Counted from the first letter of the stretch, positions 38,548 to 48,653 are shown. The stretch is DNA of 64,000 bases from Corynebacterium spheniscorum (GCF_900113445.1 NZ_FOPJ01000003.1:124001-188000), one strand, 5' to 3'. Program-made: numbers and translations. The notes: generated by a model from the letters alone, not told the origin.

Positions 38548-38640
38548 CTAGGGAACAAAGCCGCAGCCAGGGCGGCAACCACGGCCCTCGCCACGGCAGC
38601 CGCCGCGACAGCCACCGCCGCAACAACCGCGGCACCACAT
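38548..38640 (-). CDS. 30-codon Cys/Gly/Arg-rich small ORF between hisI and the membrane protein
   Basis: ATG at 38640, stop TAG at 38548-38550. The product opens MWCRGCCGGGCRGGCRG and closes RPGCGFVP: 7 Cys, 12 Gly and 6 Arg in 30 residues. It lies in the hisI frame, seven sense codons after the hisI stop, and ends 54 bp before the membrane-protein ATG. No strong ribosome site is visible, so translation may depend on coupling with hisI. I do not know such a family; it could be a Cys-sensing leader, a metal-binding micropeptide, or chance coding in a GC-rich spacer. The antisense Ala-rich frame is less convincing. Confidence 0.4.
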   Translation of the reverse strand: MWCRGCCGGGCRGGCRGEGRGCRPGCGFVP

Positions 38641-38661
38641 GACTGCTAGCCCAGCATTTTC

Positions 38662-39051
38662 CTAGGGCAATAAGGGGTCAGCATCAAAGCAACTATGGTC
38701 CCCAGTGTGGCAAGCCCCGCCGGTTTGCTCCACGGTCACCAACACCGTATCGCCATCACAATCCAATCGGCATCCCGTTACCTTCTGGGTATGCCCACTG
38801 GTTAAACCCTTAATCCAATACTCTTGGCGCGACCTCGACCAATAGGTGCCCCGCTTCGCAGCCAAGGTGTAGGCCAAAGCATGTTCATCCATCCACGCCA
38901 TCATCAGCACACTGCCATCACTAGCATCCTGCACAATCGCCGGCACTAAACCCTGGTCATTAAAACGCACACGCGCAGCAATCTCAGGATCAAGCACCGC
39001 ATCTTCCGGGCGCTCAGGGACTGCCCCCGCGTTGGGATCCGAAGCACTCAT
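38662..39051 (-). CDS. hisI: Phosphoribosyl-AMP cyclohydrolase
   Basis: 129 aa, cyclohydrolase only, with no HisE part. It opens the purine ring of PR-AMP in histidine synthesis. Key parts are [29 protein letters not shown], the zinc/Mg segment [17 protein letters not shown] and [12 protein letters not shown] with the remaining Cys ligands. Its ATG overlaps the hisF stop (ATGA). It is the last clear his gene of the operon. Confidence 0.97.
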   Translation of the reverse strand: MSASDPNAGAVPERPEDAVLDPEIAARVRFNDQGLVPAIVQDASDGSVLMMAWMDEHALAYTLAAKRGTYWSRSRQEYWIKGLTSGHTQKVTGCRLDCDGDTVLVTVEQTGGACHTGDHSCFDADPLLP

Positions 39052-39824
39052 AGTCGCACCTCCTGGCCTGCTGCAGCCATAGCTTCCTTTACTTCGCGGA
39101 TGCTCACATCCTGGAAGTGGAAAATCGAGGCAGCCAACACCGCATCCGCCCCAGCTTCTACCGCCGGCGGGAAGTGCTCAGCTGCACCCGCCCCACCAGA
39201 GGCAATAATCGGTACATTCACCGCTTCTCGCACCCTGCGCAGCAGCTCTAAATCAAAGCCTTCACGGGTGCCATCGCCATCCATGGAGTTCAGCAGAATC
39301 TCGCCTACCCCAAGTTCTTCACCGCGGCGCGCCCACTCAATGGCATCAATGCCTGCCGAACGCGTCCCACCATGGGTAGTCACCTCAAACCCCGAGGGTT
39401 GCGGCTGCCCACCTTCGGGTACGCGGCGCGCATCCACACTCAACACAATGCACTGCGCACCAAATCGACGCGATAACTCCCCCAATAATTCCGGCCGCGC
39501 AATAGCTGAGGTATTCACGCTCACTTTATCGGCGCCAGCACGTAGCAGCTGATCCACATCCTCTTCACTTCGCACCCCACCGCCCACAGTCAGCGGAATA
39601 AAAACTTGTTCGGCGGTACGGCGCACAACTTCCAACATGGTGCCGCGGCCTTGTTTAGAAGCCGATACATCCAAGAAGGTCAATTCATCAGCGCCCTCTT
39701 CGTTATAGCGTTGCGCTAATTCCACTGGATCGCCCGCGTCCCGCAGGTTCTCAAAGTTCACGCCCTTCACAACGCGCCCTTGATCCACATCCAGGCAAGG
39801 AATAACTCGGATTGCCAAACTCAT
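39048..39824 (-). CDS. hisF: Imidazole glycerol phosphate synthase, cyclase subunit
   Basis: 258 aa beta/alpha barrel. It uses ammonia delivered by HisH to form imidazole glycerol phosphate and AICAR. The two catalytic Asp lie in [18 protein letters not shown] and [10 protein letters not shown]. Phosphate loops are [11 protein letters not shown] and [13 protein letters not shown]. It overlaps hisI by 4 bp and follows impA by 63 bp. Confidence 0.98.
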   Translation of the reverse strand: MSLAIRVIPCLDVDQGRVVKGVNFENLRDAGDPVELAQRYNEEGADELTFLDVSASKQGRGTMLEVVRRTAEQVFIPLTVGGGVRSEEDVDQLLRAGADKVSVNTSAIARPELLGELSRRFGAQCIVLSVDARRVPEGGQPQPSGFEVTTHGGTRSAGIDAIEWARRGEELGVGEILLNSMDGDGTREGFDLELLRRVREAVNVPIIASGGAGAAEHFPPAVEAGADAVLAASIFHFQDVSIREVKEAMAAAGQEVRL

Positions 39825-39887
39825 TGCTTTTCACAAGCCTTTCATAAACAGGAAACTTAAGCGCACCACAAAGGTGCTGGTACAAGA

Positions 39888-40694
39888 TTATCGGGAGCTC
39901 ATCAGCGCATCCATGGTGCGCATAATGGTGCGGTGCGCACGCGGATTACCCGCCACCACCCCAGTGCAACTCGGCCGCCACGGACGGCCCTTAATATCGG
40001 TCACCACTGCCCCGGCGCTGCGCAATAACAGCACCCCAGCAGCGTTATCCCACACATGCGGAGAGAAACTCACGGCCCCACCAAAAATCCCTTGGGCGGT
40101 AAATCCCAAATCCACCCCAACTGATCCGGTAATCCGCGGGCGTAAGAAAGTCTCCGCCAATTCAGCTAATAATCCGCGCCGCAGCATTCCCGGGAAATTA
40201 GAGTCATGCTGCGCCCCCACCGAGGAAAATCCCACCTGCGCAACCATATCGCCGCTTTCCTTCAAAGAAGGTTGCGCCCGACCATTCACATATAAAGGCG
40301 AACCCTCATAGGCACATAAACGACGCCCCAAAAGCGGCATACTCGTAATCGCTAAACGCGGCTGCCCGGCATGCAATAAAGACACCAAAATCGCGCACAT
40401 GGGGTTCCCCGCCGCATAATTCGCGGTGCCATCAATTGGGTCCACCACCCATAAAGTGTCAGCATCCGCATCGCCCCCGGATTCCTCCCCAAATACTGGA
40501 ATTCCGGTGAGCTCAGTTAAGCGCTCTTTCAATTGCGCTTCAATCTCAATATCCACCTCAGTGGCAAAATCCCCGGCCGGCTTCAGGCGCGCCGGATCCG
40601 CACCCAAGCCATCGGCAAAAATCACTTCAGATTCATCCACGATGGCTTCGGCAATAGCTAATAAGCTGCGGGTATCGAGATCGGATTCGCTCAT
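39888..40694 (-). CDS. impA: Inositol-monophosphatase-family phosphatase
   Basis: 268 aa. The metal-binding motifs of the family are GEESGG, WVVDPIDGTANYAAG and the C-terminal WDNAAGVLLLRSAGAV. These are Mg-dependent phosphatases of inositol phosphate or similar esters; a paralogue in corynebacteria is the histidinol-phosphate phosphatase, so its site between hisA and hisF makes a role in histidine synthesis possible but not proven. It starts 12 bp after the hisA stop. Confidence 0.88.
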   Translation of the reverse strand: MSESDLDTRSLLAIAEAIVDESEVIFADGLGADPARLKPAGDFATEVDIEIEAQLKERLTELTGIPVFGEESGGDADADTLWVVDPIDGTANYAAGNPMCAILVSLLHAGQPRLAITSMPLLGRRLCAYEGSPLYVNGRAQPSLKESGDMVAQVGFSSVGAQHDSNFPGMLRRGLLAELAETFLRPRITGSVGVDLGFTAQGIFGGAVSFSPHVWDNAAGVLLLRSAGAVVTDIKGRPWRPSCTGVVAGNPRAHRTIMRTMDALMSSR

Positions 40695-40706
40695 TGGGCT
40701 GCGCGC

Positions 40707-41486
40707 TTAATCGAGATCGGGGAGCTCGGGGATCAGGTCAGGTGCGGGTTCCACATTCTTCACGGCTGCCAGTGCTTCTGGCAGGTTCACGCGAGATTCA
40801 TACAAAGCCTTGCCGATAATCACCGAATCAATGCCTTCTGCTTGATAGCGCGCCACATTAATAATGTCCTCCAAGGTGGAGATGCCACCAGAGGCCACAA
40901 TCGGTGCTTCCGTAGCAGCAGCCACATCGCGCAAAAGCTCAATATTCGGCCCCGTTAAGGTGCCATCCTTAGACACATCGGTGACCACAAAGCGTTGGCA
41001 ACCATCAGTATCTAGGCGTTCCAGTACCTCCCAAAGGTCACCACCATCAGATACCCAACCATTACCACGGGTGCGCCACTCCCCATCGATCTCCCGCACC
41101 GCAATATCCACCGCAATGCGATCCCCATACTCTTTCAAAGCCTGGGCAATCCAGGTGGGGTTTTCTAAGGCAGCGGTACCAATATTGACCCGCTTCGCAC
41201 CCGTGGCCAGGGCGCGCTCTAAGGAAGCATCATCGCGGATACCGCCGGTGAGCTCCACATTAATGTCCAAGGTGCCGGCAATCTCAGCGAGCAACTCGTG
41301 GTTGCTGCCGCGATTAAAAGCCGCATCGAGGTCCACCACATGCAGCCACTGCGCGCCCTGGGATTGCCAGAACTTCGCGGCCTCAATGGGGTCCCCATAT
41401 GACTTTTCGGTGCCGGCTTCGCCTTGGTCCAGGCGAACGGCCTGGCCGTTGACGATATCGACTGCGGGAAGAAGCGTGAAACTCAT
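40707..41486 (-). CDS. hisA: ProFAR isomerase
   Basis: 259 aa barrel. It isomerises ProFAR to PRFAR. N-terminal catalytic Asp in [15 protein letters not shown], second in [15 protein letters not shown], with [13 protein letters not shown] and VASGGIS as phosphate loops. Many actinobacteria use the bifunctional PriA (HisA/TrpF); Corynebacterium enzymes of this lineage are reported to be HisA-only. The sequence alone does not show which applies, though no trpF is in the window. Confidence 0.95.
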   Translation of the reverse strand: MSFTLLPAVDIVNGQAVRLDQGEAGTEKSYGDPIEAAKFWQSQGAQWLHVVDLDAAFNRGSNHELLAEIAGTLDINVELTGGIRDDASLERALATGAKRVNIGTAALENPTWIAQALKEYGDRIAVDIAVREIDGEWRTRGNGWVSDGGDLWEVLERLDTDGCQRFVVTDVSKDGTLTGPNIELLRDVAAATEAPIVASGGISTLEDIINVARYQAEGIDSVIIGKALYESRVNLPEALAAVKNVEPAPDLIPELPDLD

Positions 41487-41496
41487 GAAGGCAATC

Positions 41497-42162
41497 CTAG
41501 CTGGCAGTTGGGGTTTTCAGGCTACGTACCCAATTTCGGAGCAGAACTTGGCCTGCATCCCCGGACTTTTCGGGGTGGAATTGCGTGGCCCACAAGGGCC
41601 CATTTTCCACCGCCGCAACAAAGCGGTCCCCCTCATGCTCCGCCCAGTGCACCAAGGGTGCCTGAGTCAGATCATCGGTTTCTAGCTCCCAGTTCCGCAC
41701 CGCATAGGAGTGCACAAAGTAAAAACGCTCATCCGCAGGCAAGCCGGCAAACATCTCAGAGCCAGCTTCCTGCTCAACGGTATTCCACCCCATATGCGGC
41801 AAAATCTTAGAATGCAGTTTTTCCACCCGCCCCGGCCACTCACCACAGCCTTGTGCCGTCACACCATGCTCATCCCCGGAGTCAAATAGAACCTGCATCC
41901 CAACGCAGATCCCCAACACCGGGCGGCCCCCAGCCAGCCGCGAACCAATAATGCGGGCACCTTGGACTTTGCGCAGCCCCTTCATGCAGGCAGCATAGGC
42001 CCCTACCCCGGGAACCAATAGCCCATCAGCATCCAGGCAGACCTGCGGATCATGGGTGACGGTCACCTGTGCGCCGGCGGCTTCCACGGCGCGTTGTGCG
42101 GATCGTAGATTGCCGGAGCCGTAGTCGAGCAAAGCGACATGTGGTTGCTGTTGAGCTGTCAT
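41497..42162 (-). CDS. hisH: Imidazole glycerol phosphate synthase, glutaminase subunit
   Basis: 221 aa class I glutamine amidotransferase. Nucleophile Cys in [14 protein letters not shown]; His and Glu in [13 protein letters not shown]. The oxyanion segment [12 protein letters not shown] is present. It pairs with HisF. It starts 10 bp after the MFS stop and has little ribosome-site sequence, so coupling is likely. Confidence 0.97.
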   Translation of the reverse strand: MTAQQQPHVALLDYGSGNLRSAQRAVEAAGAQVTVTHDPQVCLDADGLLVPGVGAYAACMKGLRKVQGARIIGSRLAGGRPVLGICVGMQVLFDSGDEHGVTAQGCGEWPGRVEKLHSKILPHMGWNTVEQEAGSEMFAGLPADERFYFVHSYAVRNWELETDDLTQAPLVHWAEHEGDRFVAAVENGPLWATQFHPEKSGDAGQVLLRNWVRSLKTPTAS

Positions 42163-42172
42163 GGTTAAAAAA

Positions 42173-43585
42173 CTATACGTCCTCTTCTTCGCGTCGCTTC
42201 CAGCCAGGTCGCGGTGGGCGACGAGTCAGTAGCTTCGTCACTGGAACCGGGGTGGTGGCAACCCTACGGATCTTGCGGGCGGAGTGCACCGCCTTACGTG
42301 CCACCGGCACCTGACGCAGGCGAGCACGCATATTGTTGTACTCCGCAATGCGGTGGCGGCCAATAATGCGGTCCGCGATCGTAGCCAGGAAGCCAATAAA
42401 CACAATGAGTGCGCCAGCCCCGAAGGAACCCTGGTAGGCCAGTTTCCCGGCAATGATGCCGAGTACGAAGGAACCCAAACCAGTGCCCGCGTCATAGGAG
42501 GAGTTCCAAATGGCACTAGCTTCGGACACCTTCGAGCGTGGCAGCCGGAAGAACATCGACAACAATGCTTCGTTTTGCACGCAGCCAAAGCCGGCACCAA
42601 AGAGAACTGCAGCAAGCACCAGGAACCATACTGACCAGCCTTGGGCGACCACCAGGGCCATGACAGCCAAGCCCAGCATGCCGGTGATCTGGCCAAAGAA
42701 CATCGTGGATCCCGGTTCACCACGACGATCAGCCACCACGCCGGAGCCATAGCGGAAGATCATCTGCGCTCCACCAACCACCGAGAGCATCACACCACCA
42801 AAGATGGCGCCATCAACTGGGTCAATATCATTCACCGCTGCGGGCAAGAAGGAAGACACCGCACCGAAGCCCATCGCCAGAGTCAGCACCGCCAATGCAG
42901 GTACCGTCACCAGCTTCCAGGTGGCAACCGTCGGAATGAGTTTTTCTTCCGGATGATCATAGGTACGCGGTTTTGCCTTTGGGGCGGCTTTTAGTCGCGG
43001 GATCCGCAGGCACATCAGTGCTGCCACCAAAGCGGTACCAGCGGCCACCAGGTAGATGGTGTCGAACCCGAAGTTATGGGCAATGGCGAGTCCGGAAGGC
43101 AAAAAGACCATTTGGGATAGGCCAATGAATACGCCCAAGATTCCGGAAGCTTTGCCAAGGAAACGCACCGGCACTAATTCCGCTACCAGCGCTGCTTGGG
43201 CAACAGTTAAGGCACCGAAGCCAATGCCACGCAGTGCGGAGAAGAAAAGCACCGGGACAAGATCCACACCCAGCAAGTATCCCAGTGCTGGGACACCCAA
43301 CATGAAGGCAGAGAACACCATGGTTGGGTTATAGCCAATGGTGCGTAGCAGCCGTGGGGTGATCATCTGGGTGAGCACCGTGGTGGCCATGAAAATACCG
43401 GTAGAGCCGCCGGCTAGGGCGTCGCTTCCGCCGTTGTCGAGTACCGCCAGCGGCACAACGGGCAGCAATAACGCCCAGCTACCGAAGGCTGCTGCTACAG
43501 CGATGAGGGTGGCAGTAAAACCCGGACTGCGCCACACACTGTCTAGTTGCTCGATCTCAGCGCGAGTCAGGGTCGTCGTTGCCAC
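42173..43585 (-). CDS. MFS transporter within the his operon
   Basis: 470 aa with 12 predicted spans, MFS pattern ([25 protein letters not shown] in the first half). The C-terminal tail after about residue 425 is strongly basic (KRREEEDV end). The substrate is unknown; position suggests an amino acid, intermediate or analogue. Start is GTG at 43585, abutting the stop of the small gene before it (TAAGTG). Confidence 0.9.
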   Translation of the reverse strand: MATTTLTRAEIEQLDSVWRSPGFTATLIAVAAAFGSWALLLPVVPLAVLDNGGSDALAGGSTGIFMATTVLTQMITPRLLRTIGYNPTMVFSAFMLGVPALGYLLGVDLVPVLFFSALRGIGFGALTVAQAALVAELVPVRFLGKASGILGVFIGLSQMVFLPSGLAIAHNFGFDTIYLVAAGTALVAALMCLRIPRLKAAPKAKPRTYDHPEEKLIPTVATWKLVTVPALAVLTLAMGFGAVSSFLPAAVNDIDPVDGAIFGGVMLSVVGGAQMIFRYGSGVVADRRGEPGSTMFFGQITGMLGLAVMALVVAQGWSVWFLVLAAVLFGAGFGCVQNEALLSMFFRLPRSKVSEASAIWNSSYDAGTGLGSFVLGIIAGKLAYQGSFGAGALIVFIGFLATIADRIIGRHRIAEYNNMRARLRQVPVARKAVHSARKIRRVATTPVPVTKLLTRRPPRPGWKRREEEDV

Positions 43586-43810
43586 TTACGTCATCACTCC
43601 CATCAGCCACATCACCGCGGCCACTAGGGCCACAGCAGCAAGAACAGCAAGAATAATTGTTATCAGCTTGTGGCCCGCCTGATAGGCGGACCAGGTGCCA
43701 CCGGTTAATAACCCGGCGGCGATAAAGAGAAGGTAAACCAGCCAATCGGAGCGGCGTTCTTCTTCCGCTAAAGGAAAGGCCGCCGCTACTGTAGCAAGTT
43801 CGTTCAGCAC
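43586..43810 (-). CDS. Small membrane protein, 74 aa
   Basis: Two membrane segments: YLLFIAAGLLTGGTWSAYQAG and ITIILAVLAAVALVAAVMWLMG. The N-terminus is acidic. Start GTG at 43810 directly follows the hisB stop; its own stop directly precedes the MFS start, so all three are coupled without spacer. Function unknown, perhaps an accessory of the MFS protein. Confidence 0.8.
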   Translation of the reverse strand: MLNELATVAAAFPLAEEERRSDWLVYLLFIAAGLLTGGTWSAYQAGHKLITIILAVLAAVALVAAVMWLMGVMT

Positions 43811-44419
43811 TTAGAGCGCCCCCTTGGTACTAGGCACACCCTGAATGCGATCATCTCGCTCCACGGCTTGACGTAGCGCTCTGGCCACGGCCTTGTATTC
43901 CGCCTCCGTGATGTGGTGCGGGTCGCGGCCGTAGTGGCAAATCACGTGCAAGGTGGTCCGCGAGTTCAGCGCCAGGGTTTCAAAGAAGTGGTGGTTAATC
44001 ACGGTGGCGTAGTGCCCACCGATGATCTGGCTAACCATGTGGTCCGGTTCCCCACGCATGACAAAGTAGGGGCGGCCAGAAATGTCGATAACGGCTTCCA
44101 CCAGGGTTTCATCCATGGGTAGCTGCTGGGAACCAAACCGGCGGATGGATTCCTTATTCCCTAGTGCGTCAAGCAGTGCTGCTCCCAGAACAATCGCGGT
44201 GTCTTCGACAGTGTGGTGTGCATCGACCTCAATATCACCGACTGCGTGGACTTTGAGGTCGAAGCTGCCGTGCACCCCGAAGGCGGTGAGCATGTGGTCG
44301 AAAAATGGCAGCCCGGTGTTGATGTCCACTTGTCCCGAACCATCGAGGTTGATTTCTACTTCGATGCGGGATTCGCTGGTGGCTCGCGATGCGCGGCCGA
44401 TACGCGGAGTGATGGTCAC
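43811..44419 (-). CDS. hisB: Imidazoleglycerol-phosphate dehydratase
   Basis: 202 aa, the monofunctional form without phosphatase. Two Mn-binding HHxxE motifs: [12 protein letters not shown] and [28 protein letters not shown] is the conserved N-terminal part. It follows hisC by 72 bp. Confidence 0.98.
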   Translation of the reverse strand: MTITPRIGRASRATSESRIEVEINLDGSGQVDINTGLPFFDHMLTAFGVHGSFDLKVHAVGDIEVDAHHTVEDTAIVLGAALLDALGNKESIRRFGSQQLPMDETLVEAVIDISGRPYFVMRGEPDHMVSQIIGGHYATVINHHFFETLALNSRTTLHVICHYGRDPHHITEAEYKAVARALRQAVERDDRIQGVPSTKGAL

Positions 44420-44491
44420 AGCTAAAAGTCCTTCTTAGAGGGATAAGGCGAGCAGGGATTCCAAATATTTCGAAGCTCTAGGTCGTAGTGA

Positions 44492-45613
44492 TTATTGGAT
44501 GTCCTCGACTAAGTTCTCGGCGGCAGCCAAGAAGGCATCGTTTTCTTCAGGTAGTCCAATAGTCACCCGGAGGTGCCCTGGGACACCCACATCGCGGATG
44601 AGTACGTCATTGTCCAAGAAGCGCTGCCAGGTAGCAGCCTGGTCCGCGAACTTACCGAAGAAAAGGAAGTTCGAGGAGCTCGGCACAACCTGGTAACCCA
44701 GCTCAATGAGTCGGGCTTGGACGCGGTCGCGTTCGGCTGCCAATTTGGCCACGGTAGCGAGGGTATCGCCTTTATGGCGTAAAGCTACCGTAGCAACCGC
44801 TTGAGACAAGGTCGAAAGATGATAGGGCAAGCGGACCAGCATGACAGCTTCGACGAATGCTGGGGCGGCAACAAAGTAGCCAAGGCGTCCACCGGCAAAG
44901 TCGAAGGCCTTACTCATGGTGCGAGAAACCACCAAGCTGCGCGGGTACTCAGCTAGCAGCTCACATGCCGAAGGGCCATCATCGAATTCCGCATAAGCTT
45001 CATCGACGATCACGATTCCCGGCGCAGCATCCAGGATGCGGCGGATATCAGCTAGTGAGGTGACATCACCGGTGGGGTTATTCGGCGTGGTCACGAAGAT
45101 GATATTCGGTTGGTGCTTGTCGATTGCCGCTAAGGCCGCGTCGATATCGATGCGGAAATCTTCACCACGCGGACAAGCTAGGAACTCGGTTTGGGTTCCT
45201 GCTGCCAAAAGTGGGTGCATCGAGTAGCTGGGTTGGAAGCCTAAGGCTGTGCGCCCGGGCCCACCGAAGGCTTGGAGAAGCTGCTGGAGTACCTCATTGG
45301 AACCATTAGCTGCCCAGAGGTTTTCCTTGGTGACTGCGACCCCGGTTTGTTCGCTGATGTACTCCGCCAGTGCGGCGCGTAATCCTTCGGCGTCGCGTTC
45401 TGGGTAGCGGTTGAGGGTATGGGCTAGCGCGGAGACTTCCTGGACGAGCTCATCAATGAGCGCCTGGGACGGCGGGTAAGGGTTCTCATTGGTGTTGAGC
45501 AGATTTGGCACCATAAGTTGCGGGGCCCCGTAGGGGGATTGGCCGCGTAGTTCCTCGCGCAAGGGCAACTCAGAAAGAGTCGTATTAGCGGCGAGTGGAG
45601 AGGTGGTAGTCAC
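44492..45613 (-). CDS. hisC: Histidinol-phosphate aminotransferase
   Basis: 373 aa PLP enzyme of fold type I. The cofactor Lys is in [17 protein letters not shown]; other parts are [18 protein letters not shown] and IVDEAYAEF. Start GTG at 45613 has GAGGAGC about 11 nt upstream. The 184-bp gap to hisD contains a large inverted repeat and a possible internal promoter. Confidence 0.97.
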   Translation of the reverse strand: MTTTSPLAANTTLSELPLREELRGQSPYGAPQLMVPNLLNTNENPYPPSQALIDELVQEVSALAHTLNRYPERDAEGLRAALAEYISEQTGVAVTKENLWAANGSNEVLQQLLQAFGGPGRTALGFQPSYSMHPLLAAGTQTEFLACPRGEDFRIDIDAALAAIDKHQPNIIFVTTPNNPTGDVTSLADIRRILDAAPGIVIVDEAYAEFDDGPSACELLAEYPRSLVVSRTMSKAFDFAGGRLGYFVAAPAFVEAVMLVRLPYHLSTLSQAVATVALRHKGDTLATVAKLAAERDRVQARLIELGYQVVPSSSNFLFFGKFADQAATWQRFLDNDVLIRDVGVPGHLRVTIGLPEENDAFLAAAENLVEDIQ

Positions 45614-45682
45614 TGTGAAGGAAGCTCCTCGAAGAGATCGCGTCTTTAGGCCAATAGGCGCAGGTTAGCACGGAAATTAAGC

Positions 45683-45688
45683 ATTATC
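45683..45688 (-). promoter_or_regulatory. Possible internal -10 upstream of hisC
   Basis: GATAAT on the minus strand, about 70 nt before the hisC GTG. No clear -35. It would allow hisC-hisI expression independent of hisD. Confidence 0.35.
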
Positions 45689-45720
45689 GGTGTGCTCCCT
45701 GCGAATGAGGGTGAAAATAG

Positions 45721-45773
45721 CGCATCCCGCGGCCGCTGGAGGAAAACTCACTGTGCGGGGTGTGCGGGATGCG
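45721..45773 (-). repeat. Inverted repeat between hisD and hisC
   Basis: CGCATCCCGC and GCGGGATGCG are perfect 10-bp arms 33 bp apart. On the his mRNA it would form a long-looped hairpin directly after hisD. An A6T6 stretch (45779-45789) lies on the hisD side. It may act as an attenuator, a processing site or a partial terminator. Confidence 0.6.
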
Positions 45774-45797
45774 TCTTAAAAAATTTTTTGTGCAGGC

Positions 45798-47126
45798 TTA
45801 GTCAGCCTGGGTGGGCAGCTTTTCGAAGCGTGCCCGGATTGCCTCGCCGTGCGCCGGCAGATCTTCCGCGTCTGCCAAAGTGATGACCGTTTGGGCGATC
45901 TCCTTTAAAGCAGTGCGGTCGTAGTGAATCAGGTTGACTGGGCGCAAGAAGGTGTGGGTGGACAGCCCAGCACTAAAGCGTGCGGTACCAGAGGTGGGCA
46001 GCACGTGGTTAGAGCCAGCAGCGTAATCACCAAGCGGTACCGGGGAGTTCTCGCCTACGAAGATGGCACCAGCGTTGCGGATACGGGCAGCTACTGCCGG
46101 GGCATCAGCAGTGTGGATTTCTAGGTGCTCTGCACCATAGGCATCAGCCACCGCAATGCCTTGTTCGAGGTCATCGACCAGCACAATGCCGGATTGCTTG
46201 CCCTTGAGGGCTTCGGCGACGCGCTCATGATTCAGGGTGACGGTGTAGCGAGCCTCGATTTCGCGGTTGGTGGCTTCAGCTAGCTCCGCATCATCGGTAA
46301 TGAGCACGCTGGCAGCCATAACGTCGTGTTCTGCTTGGGAGATGAGGTCATAAGCAAGGAACACTGGATCGGCAGTGGAGTCAGCCAAGATCGCAATTTC
46401 AGTGGGACCGGCTTCAGCATCGATGCCTACTACCCCATTGACTAGGCGCTTAGCGGCGGTCACGAAAATATTGCCCGGTCCGGTGATCATGTCAACCGGT
46501 TCGAGGGATTCGGCGTCATCGCCATAAGCCAGTAGTGCGACAGCTTGGGCACCGCCGACTGCCCATACTTCATCGACCCCTAGAAGCCCGCAGGCTGCCA
46601 GGATGGTGGGGTGCGGCCAGCCACCGAAGTTCTTTTGTGGCGGAGATGCGACAACCAGGCCCTCTACGCCGGCTTCCTGGGCGGGAACCACGTTCATGAT
46701 CACCGAGGAAGGATAGACAGCGTTTCCGCCGGGAACATAAAGGCCTACCCGCGCCATGGGCAGGAAAACTTCAGTAACCTCAGCACCCGGTGCCAGCGTG
46801 GTCGTGCGAGGGCTCTGGGGGCGCTGCTCGGCGTGAACAACGCGGACCCGGGAGATAGCTTCTTCGAGGGAGGCTTTGATTTCTGGGGTGAGGTCAGCGA
46901 CTGCCTTGTCGATTACCTCTTGGGGCACGCGAACGCTCTGCGGGCTAATGCCATCGAATTTTTCGCCATACTCAAGAGCTTTAGCGGCACCATGGGCCTT
47001 AATGTCCTCCACGATGGGCGCTACTGTCCCAAGGACGGCGTTAACATCGGTGCCGCCGCGCGGCAGTGTCCGTCGGAGTTCGCTGGGTGACGGAGTTGTC
47101 CCTCGGAGGTCGATCAGGCTGAGCAT
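45798..47126 (-). CDS. hisD: Histidinol dehydrogenase
   Basis: 442 aa Zn enzyme that carries out the last two oxidations to histidine with NAD. Conserved parts are [48 protein letters not shown] and [14 protein letters not shown] at 47126 is chosen for AGGAAGG 6 nt upstream and the family start MLSLIDLRG; the open frame upstream to 47291 is noncoding-like and crosses the promoter palindrome. It is the first gene of the operon. Confidence 0.97.
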   Translation of the reverse strand: MLSLIDLRGTTPSPSELRRTLPRGGTDVNAVLGTVAPIVEDIKAHGAAKALEYGEKFDGISPQSVRVPQEVIDKAVADLTPEIKASLEEAISRVRVVHAEQRPQSPRTTTLAPGAEVTEVFLPMARVGLYVPGGNAVYPSSVIMNVVPAQEAGVEGLVVASPPQKNFGGWPHPTILAACGLLGVDEVWAVGGAQAVALLAYGDDAESLEPVDMITGPGNIFVTAAKRLVNGVVGIDAEAGPTEIAILADSTADPVFLAYDLISQAEHDVMAASVLITDDAELAEATNREIEARYTVTLNHERVAEALKGKQSGIVLVDDLEQGIAVADAYGAEHLEIHTADAPAVAARIRNAGAIFVGENSPVPLGDYAAGSNHVLPTSGTARFSAGLSTHTFLRPVNLIHYDRTALKEIAQTVITLADAEDLPAHGEAIRARFEKLPTQAD

Positions 47127-47450
47127 GGATGCCTTCCTGCGCCGGAGCGCACAACAATCTGGGTGAAACAGTTTTCGCAGTGCATATTTTATGCACCCCT
47201 TAGGGTAACCCACCGCCCAAGCCTTGCAGAGCTGGCTATAGCGCGTATCATCCAAGCCGTAAGCCAGAAGATGCCAGGGGGTTGGTTTCACGCAGTTCTT
47301 TCAAACCCGGCTTCCTATTCCCCAGGGTCATCTTCTTCTCAACAGTTCAAGTCCGATAGCTAGTGCTGAACTTATCTAGCATCAGCGTTAGGCTTTGTTT
47401 ATCCGTAACCATCATCTGTGGACGATCTTCATAGGAAGGGGGCTAAAACC
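47127..47450. other. Divergent intergenic region hisD / YbjN-like gene
   Basis: 324 bp. It contains the hisD promoter palindrome at 47180-47196 and the GGAAGGGGG ribosome site of the plus-strand gene at its right end. No RNA gene or further repeat seen. Confidence 0.5.
47180..47196. promoter_or_regulatory. 17-bp palindrome over the hisD -10 (candidate operator)
   Basis: GTGCATA-TTT-TATGCAC. On the minus strand it contains TAAAAT (47186-47191), a plausible -10 about 60 nt before the hisD ATG. A repressor dimer binding here would block the his promoter. No T-box-like sequence was seen in the short leader. Confidence 0.5.
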
Positions 47451-48566
47451 ATGAGCTCAGCCAACTTTGGGCATACGCGGGGCGATACCGCTCCGGAACG
47501 CATCACTATGCGTGATGTGGAGGAGGCTGCCTGTGCCTGTGGTTTCCAGCCTTGGATGATGGATGACCGGATGATTGTCGGCTTTACCAACCATTCCACG
47601 TTGGTGACCATCGAAAATGTGGACCTCCCGCTTGTCGTTTTTAACTCGCGGTTGCGTGCTCCCCTAGGGATTTCCTCCGTAGAAAAACTTGCCCGTGTGA
47701 TCGCGCAGTGGAACCAGGAGCGCATTAATCCCGCGCTTTACTGGACCGTCGACGCCATCGGCTGGCAGTGGCTGCATATCCGCACCACCATCCCGGTGGG
47801 CACCGGGTTAACCGAGGAACAGCTATATGTCGGTACCAAAACCAGCATCGAGTTAGCGATGATCGCTAGTAATTTCCTGGTTGAACAGTTCCCGGAGCTC
47901 GATGTCAGCGAATTAGCAGTGGATGTGCGCGTCTGGGAGGATCAGCTGCGCTTAGGTCCGGCTGGGGTTGGGGTATCCGGTTGGACCCACCAACAGCTTT
48001 TGGATCAACCAGGCCAAGGACCGCATGATGCCAGCAGCATTTTACGGGAATTGGAGGACATCGAAAACGATATGCGTTTGGTGACTTATAGTCCCCCTGA
48101 ACCGGAGGATGCTGATTCGGAGATCACTGATCTAGATATCCCCGATACCGTGACGATCGACGATATTGTCGAACAGCTCGACAATCTAGGTATCCGAGAG
48201 GTAGCGACCCACGAGCAAGCAGTCGGTACCTCCATTAACGAGATCCCCTTTGGTTTCATTCTCGATAATGGGCCGAGTTTGATGATCCGCGGTATGTGGT
48301 ACGCCAACCGCAATAAGGAACGCGATTTCCTTCATACCGAGTTGCTATGTAATGACTACACCTCCAAATACCCCATGGCGAAGGTATTTGTTTCCCCGGA
48401 TCTTGATGGGTTGCAGGTGGCGGTAGAGGCGGTCACCGAGATCCCAGCTGGGATGACCGGACGGCAGTTGATTCACTGCTTAGCCGGGGGAATTAATGAG
48501 GTGCTCCGAACCCTGGATGAACTCACCCAGGAAGCTACTGGGGAGTCCGTGGTGCGCTGGGGCTAG
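47451..48566 (+). CDS. YbjN-domain protein, apparently two tandem domains
   Basis: 371 aa. The first half (about 20-150) reads like a YbjN / type III secretion chaperone-like sensor domain: ITMRDVEEAACACGFQPWMMDD, MIVGFTNHSTLVTIEN, LGISSVEKLARVIAQWNQERINP. The second half (about 230-365) repeats the plan: TIDDIVEQLDNLGIREVATHE, FGFILDNGPSLMIRGMW, then LHTELLCNDYTSKYPMAKV. An acidic linker joins them. Such proteins are cytosolic with no known enzymatic residues. ATG at 47451 has GGAAGGGGG about 9 nt upstream. It is transcribed away from hisD; function unknown. Confidence 0.75.
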   Translation: MSSANFGHTRGDTAPERITMRDVEEAACACGFQPWMMDDRMIVGFTNHSTLVTIENVDLPLVVFNSRLRAPLGISSVEKLARVIAQWNQERINPALYWTVDAIGWQWLHIRTTIPVGTGLTEEQLYVGTKTSIELAMIASNFLVEQFPELDVSELAVDVRVWEDQLRLGPAGVGVSGWTHQQLLDQPGQGPHDASSILRELEDIENDMRLVTYSPPEPEDADSEITDLDIPDTVTIDDIVEQLDNLGIREVATHEQAVGTSINEIPFGFILDNGPSLMIRGMWYANRNKERDFLHTELLCNDYTSKYPMAKVFVSPDLDGLQVAVEAVTEIPAGMTGRQLIHCLAGGINEVLRTLDELTQEATGESVVRWG

Positions 48567-48612
48567 GACTCCACTCTGCTGCCCCTCGGAGCTGCCCACA
48601 AAGACAAGGCTC

Positions 48613-48643
48613 CGCGCAGTAGGAATCCTACGGCTACTGCGCG
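48613..48643. terminator. Hairpin between the YbjN-like gene and the lipoprotein relic
   Basis: CGCGCAGTAG pairs with CTACTGCGCG around 11 nt, between convergent stops. No T-run, so it may only partly terminate. Confidence 0.55.
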
Positions 48644-48653
48644 AAGCGATCTA

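Noticed and set aside
38380..38649. Plus-strand ORF with an Ala/Thr-rich end across the His-repeat and Cys ORF
   Set aside because: It reads the 15-bp repeats backwards as MAFA/LVAFA units and has no ribosome site; the minus-strand reading fits the operon.
47127..47291. 55-residue N-terminal extension of HisD
   Set aside because: It crosses the promoter palindrome and has no HisD-like residues; AGGAAGG precedes the ATG at 47126.
47127..47450. T-box leader for the his operon
   Set aside because: I looked for the conserved T-box sequence and specifier structure on the minus strand and did not find them; the likely leader is only about 50 nt.
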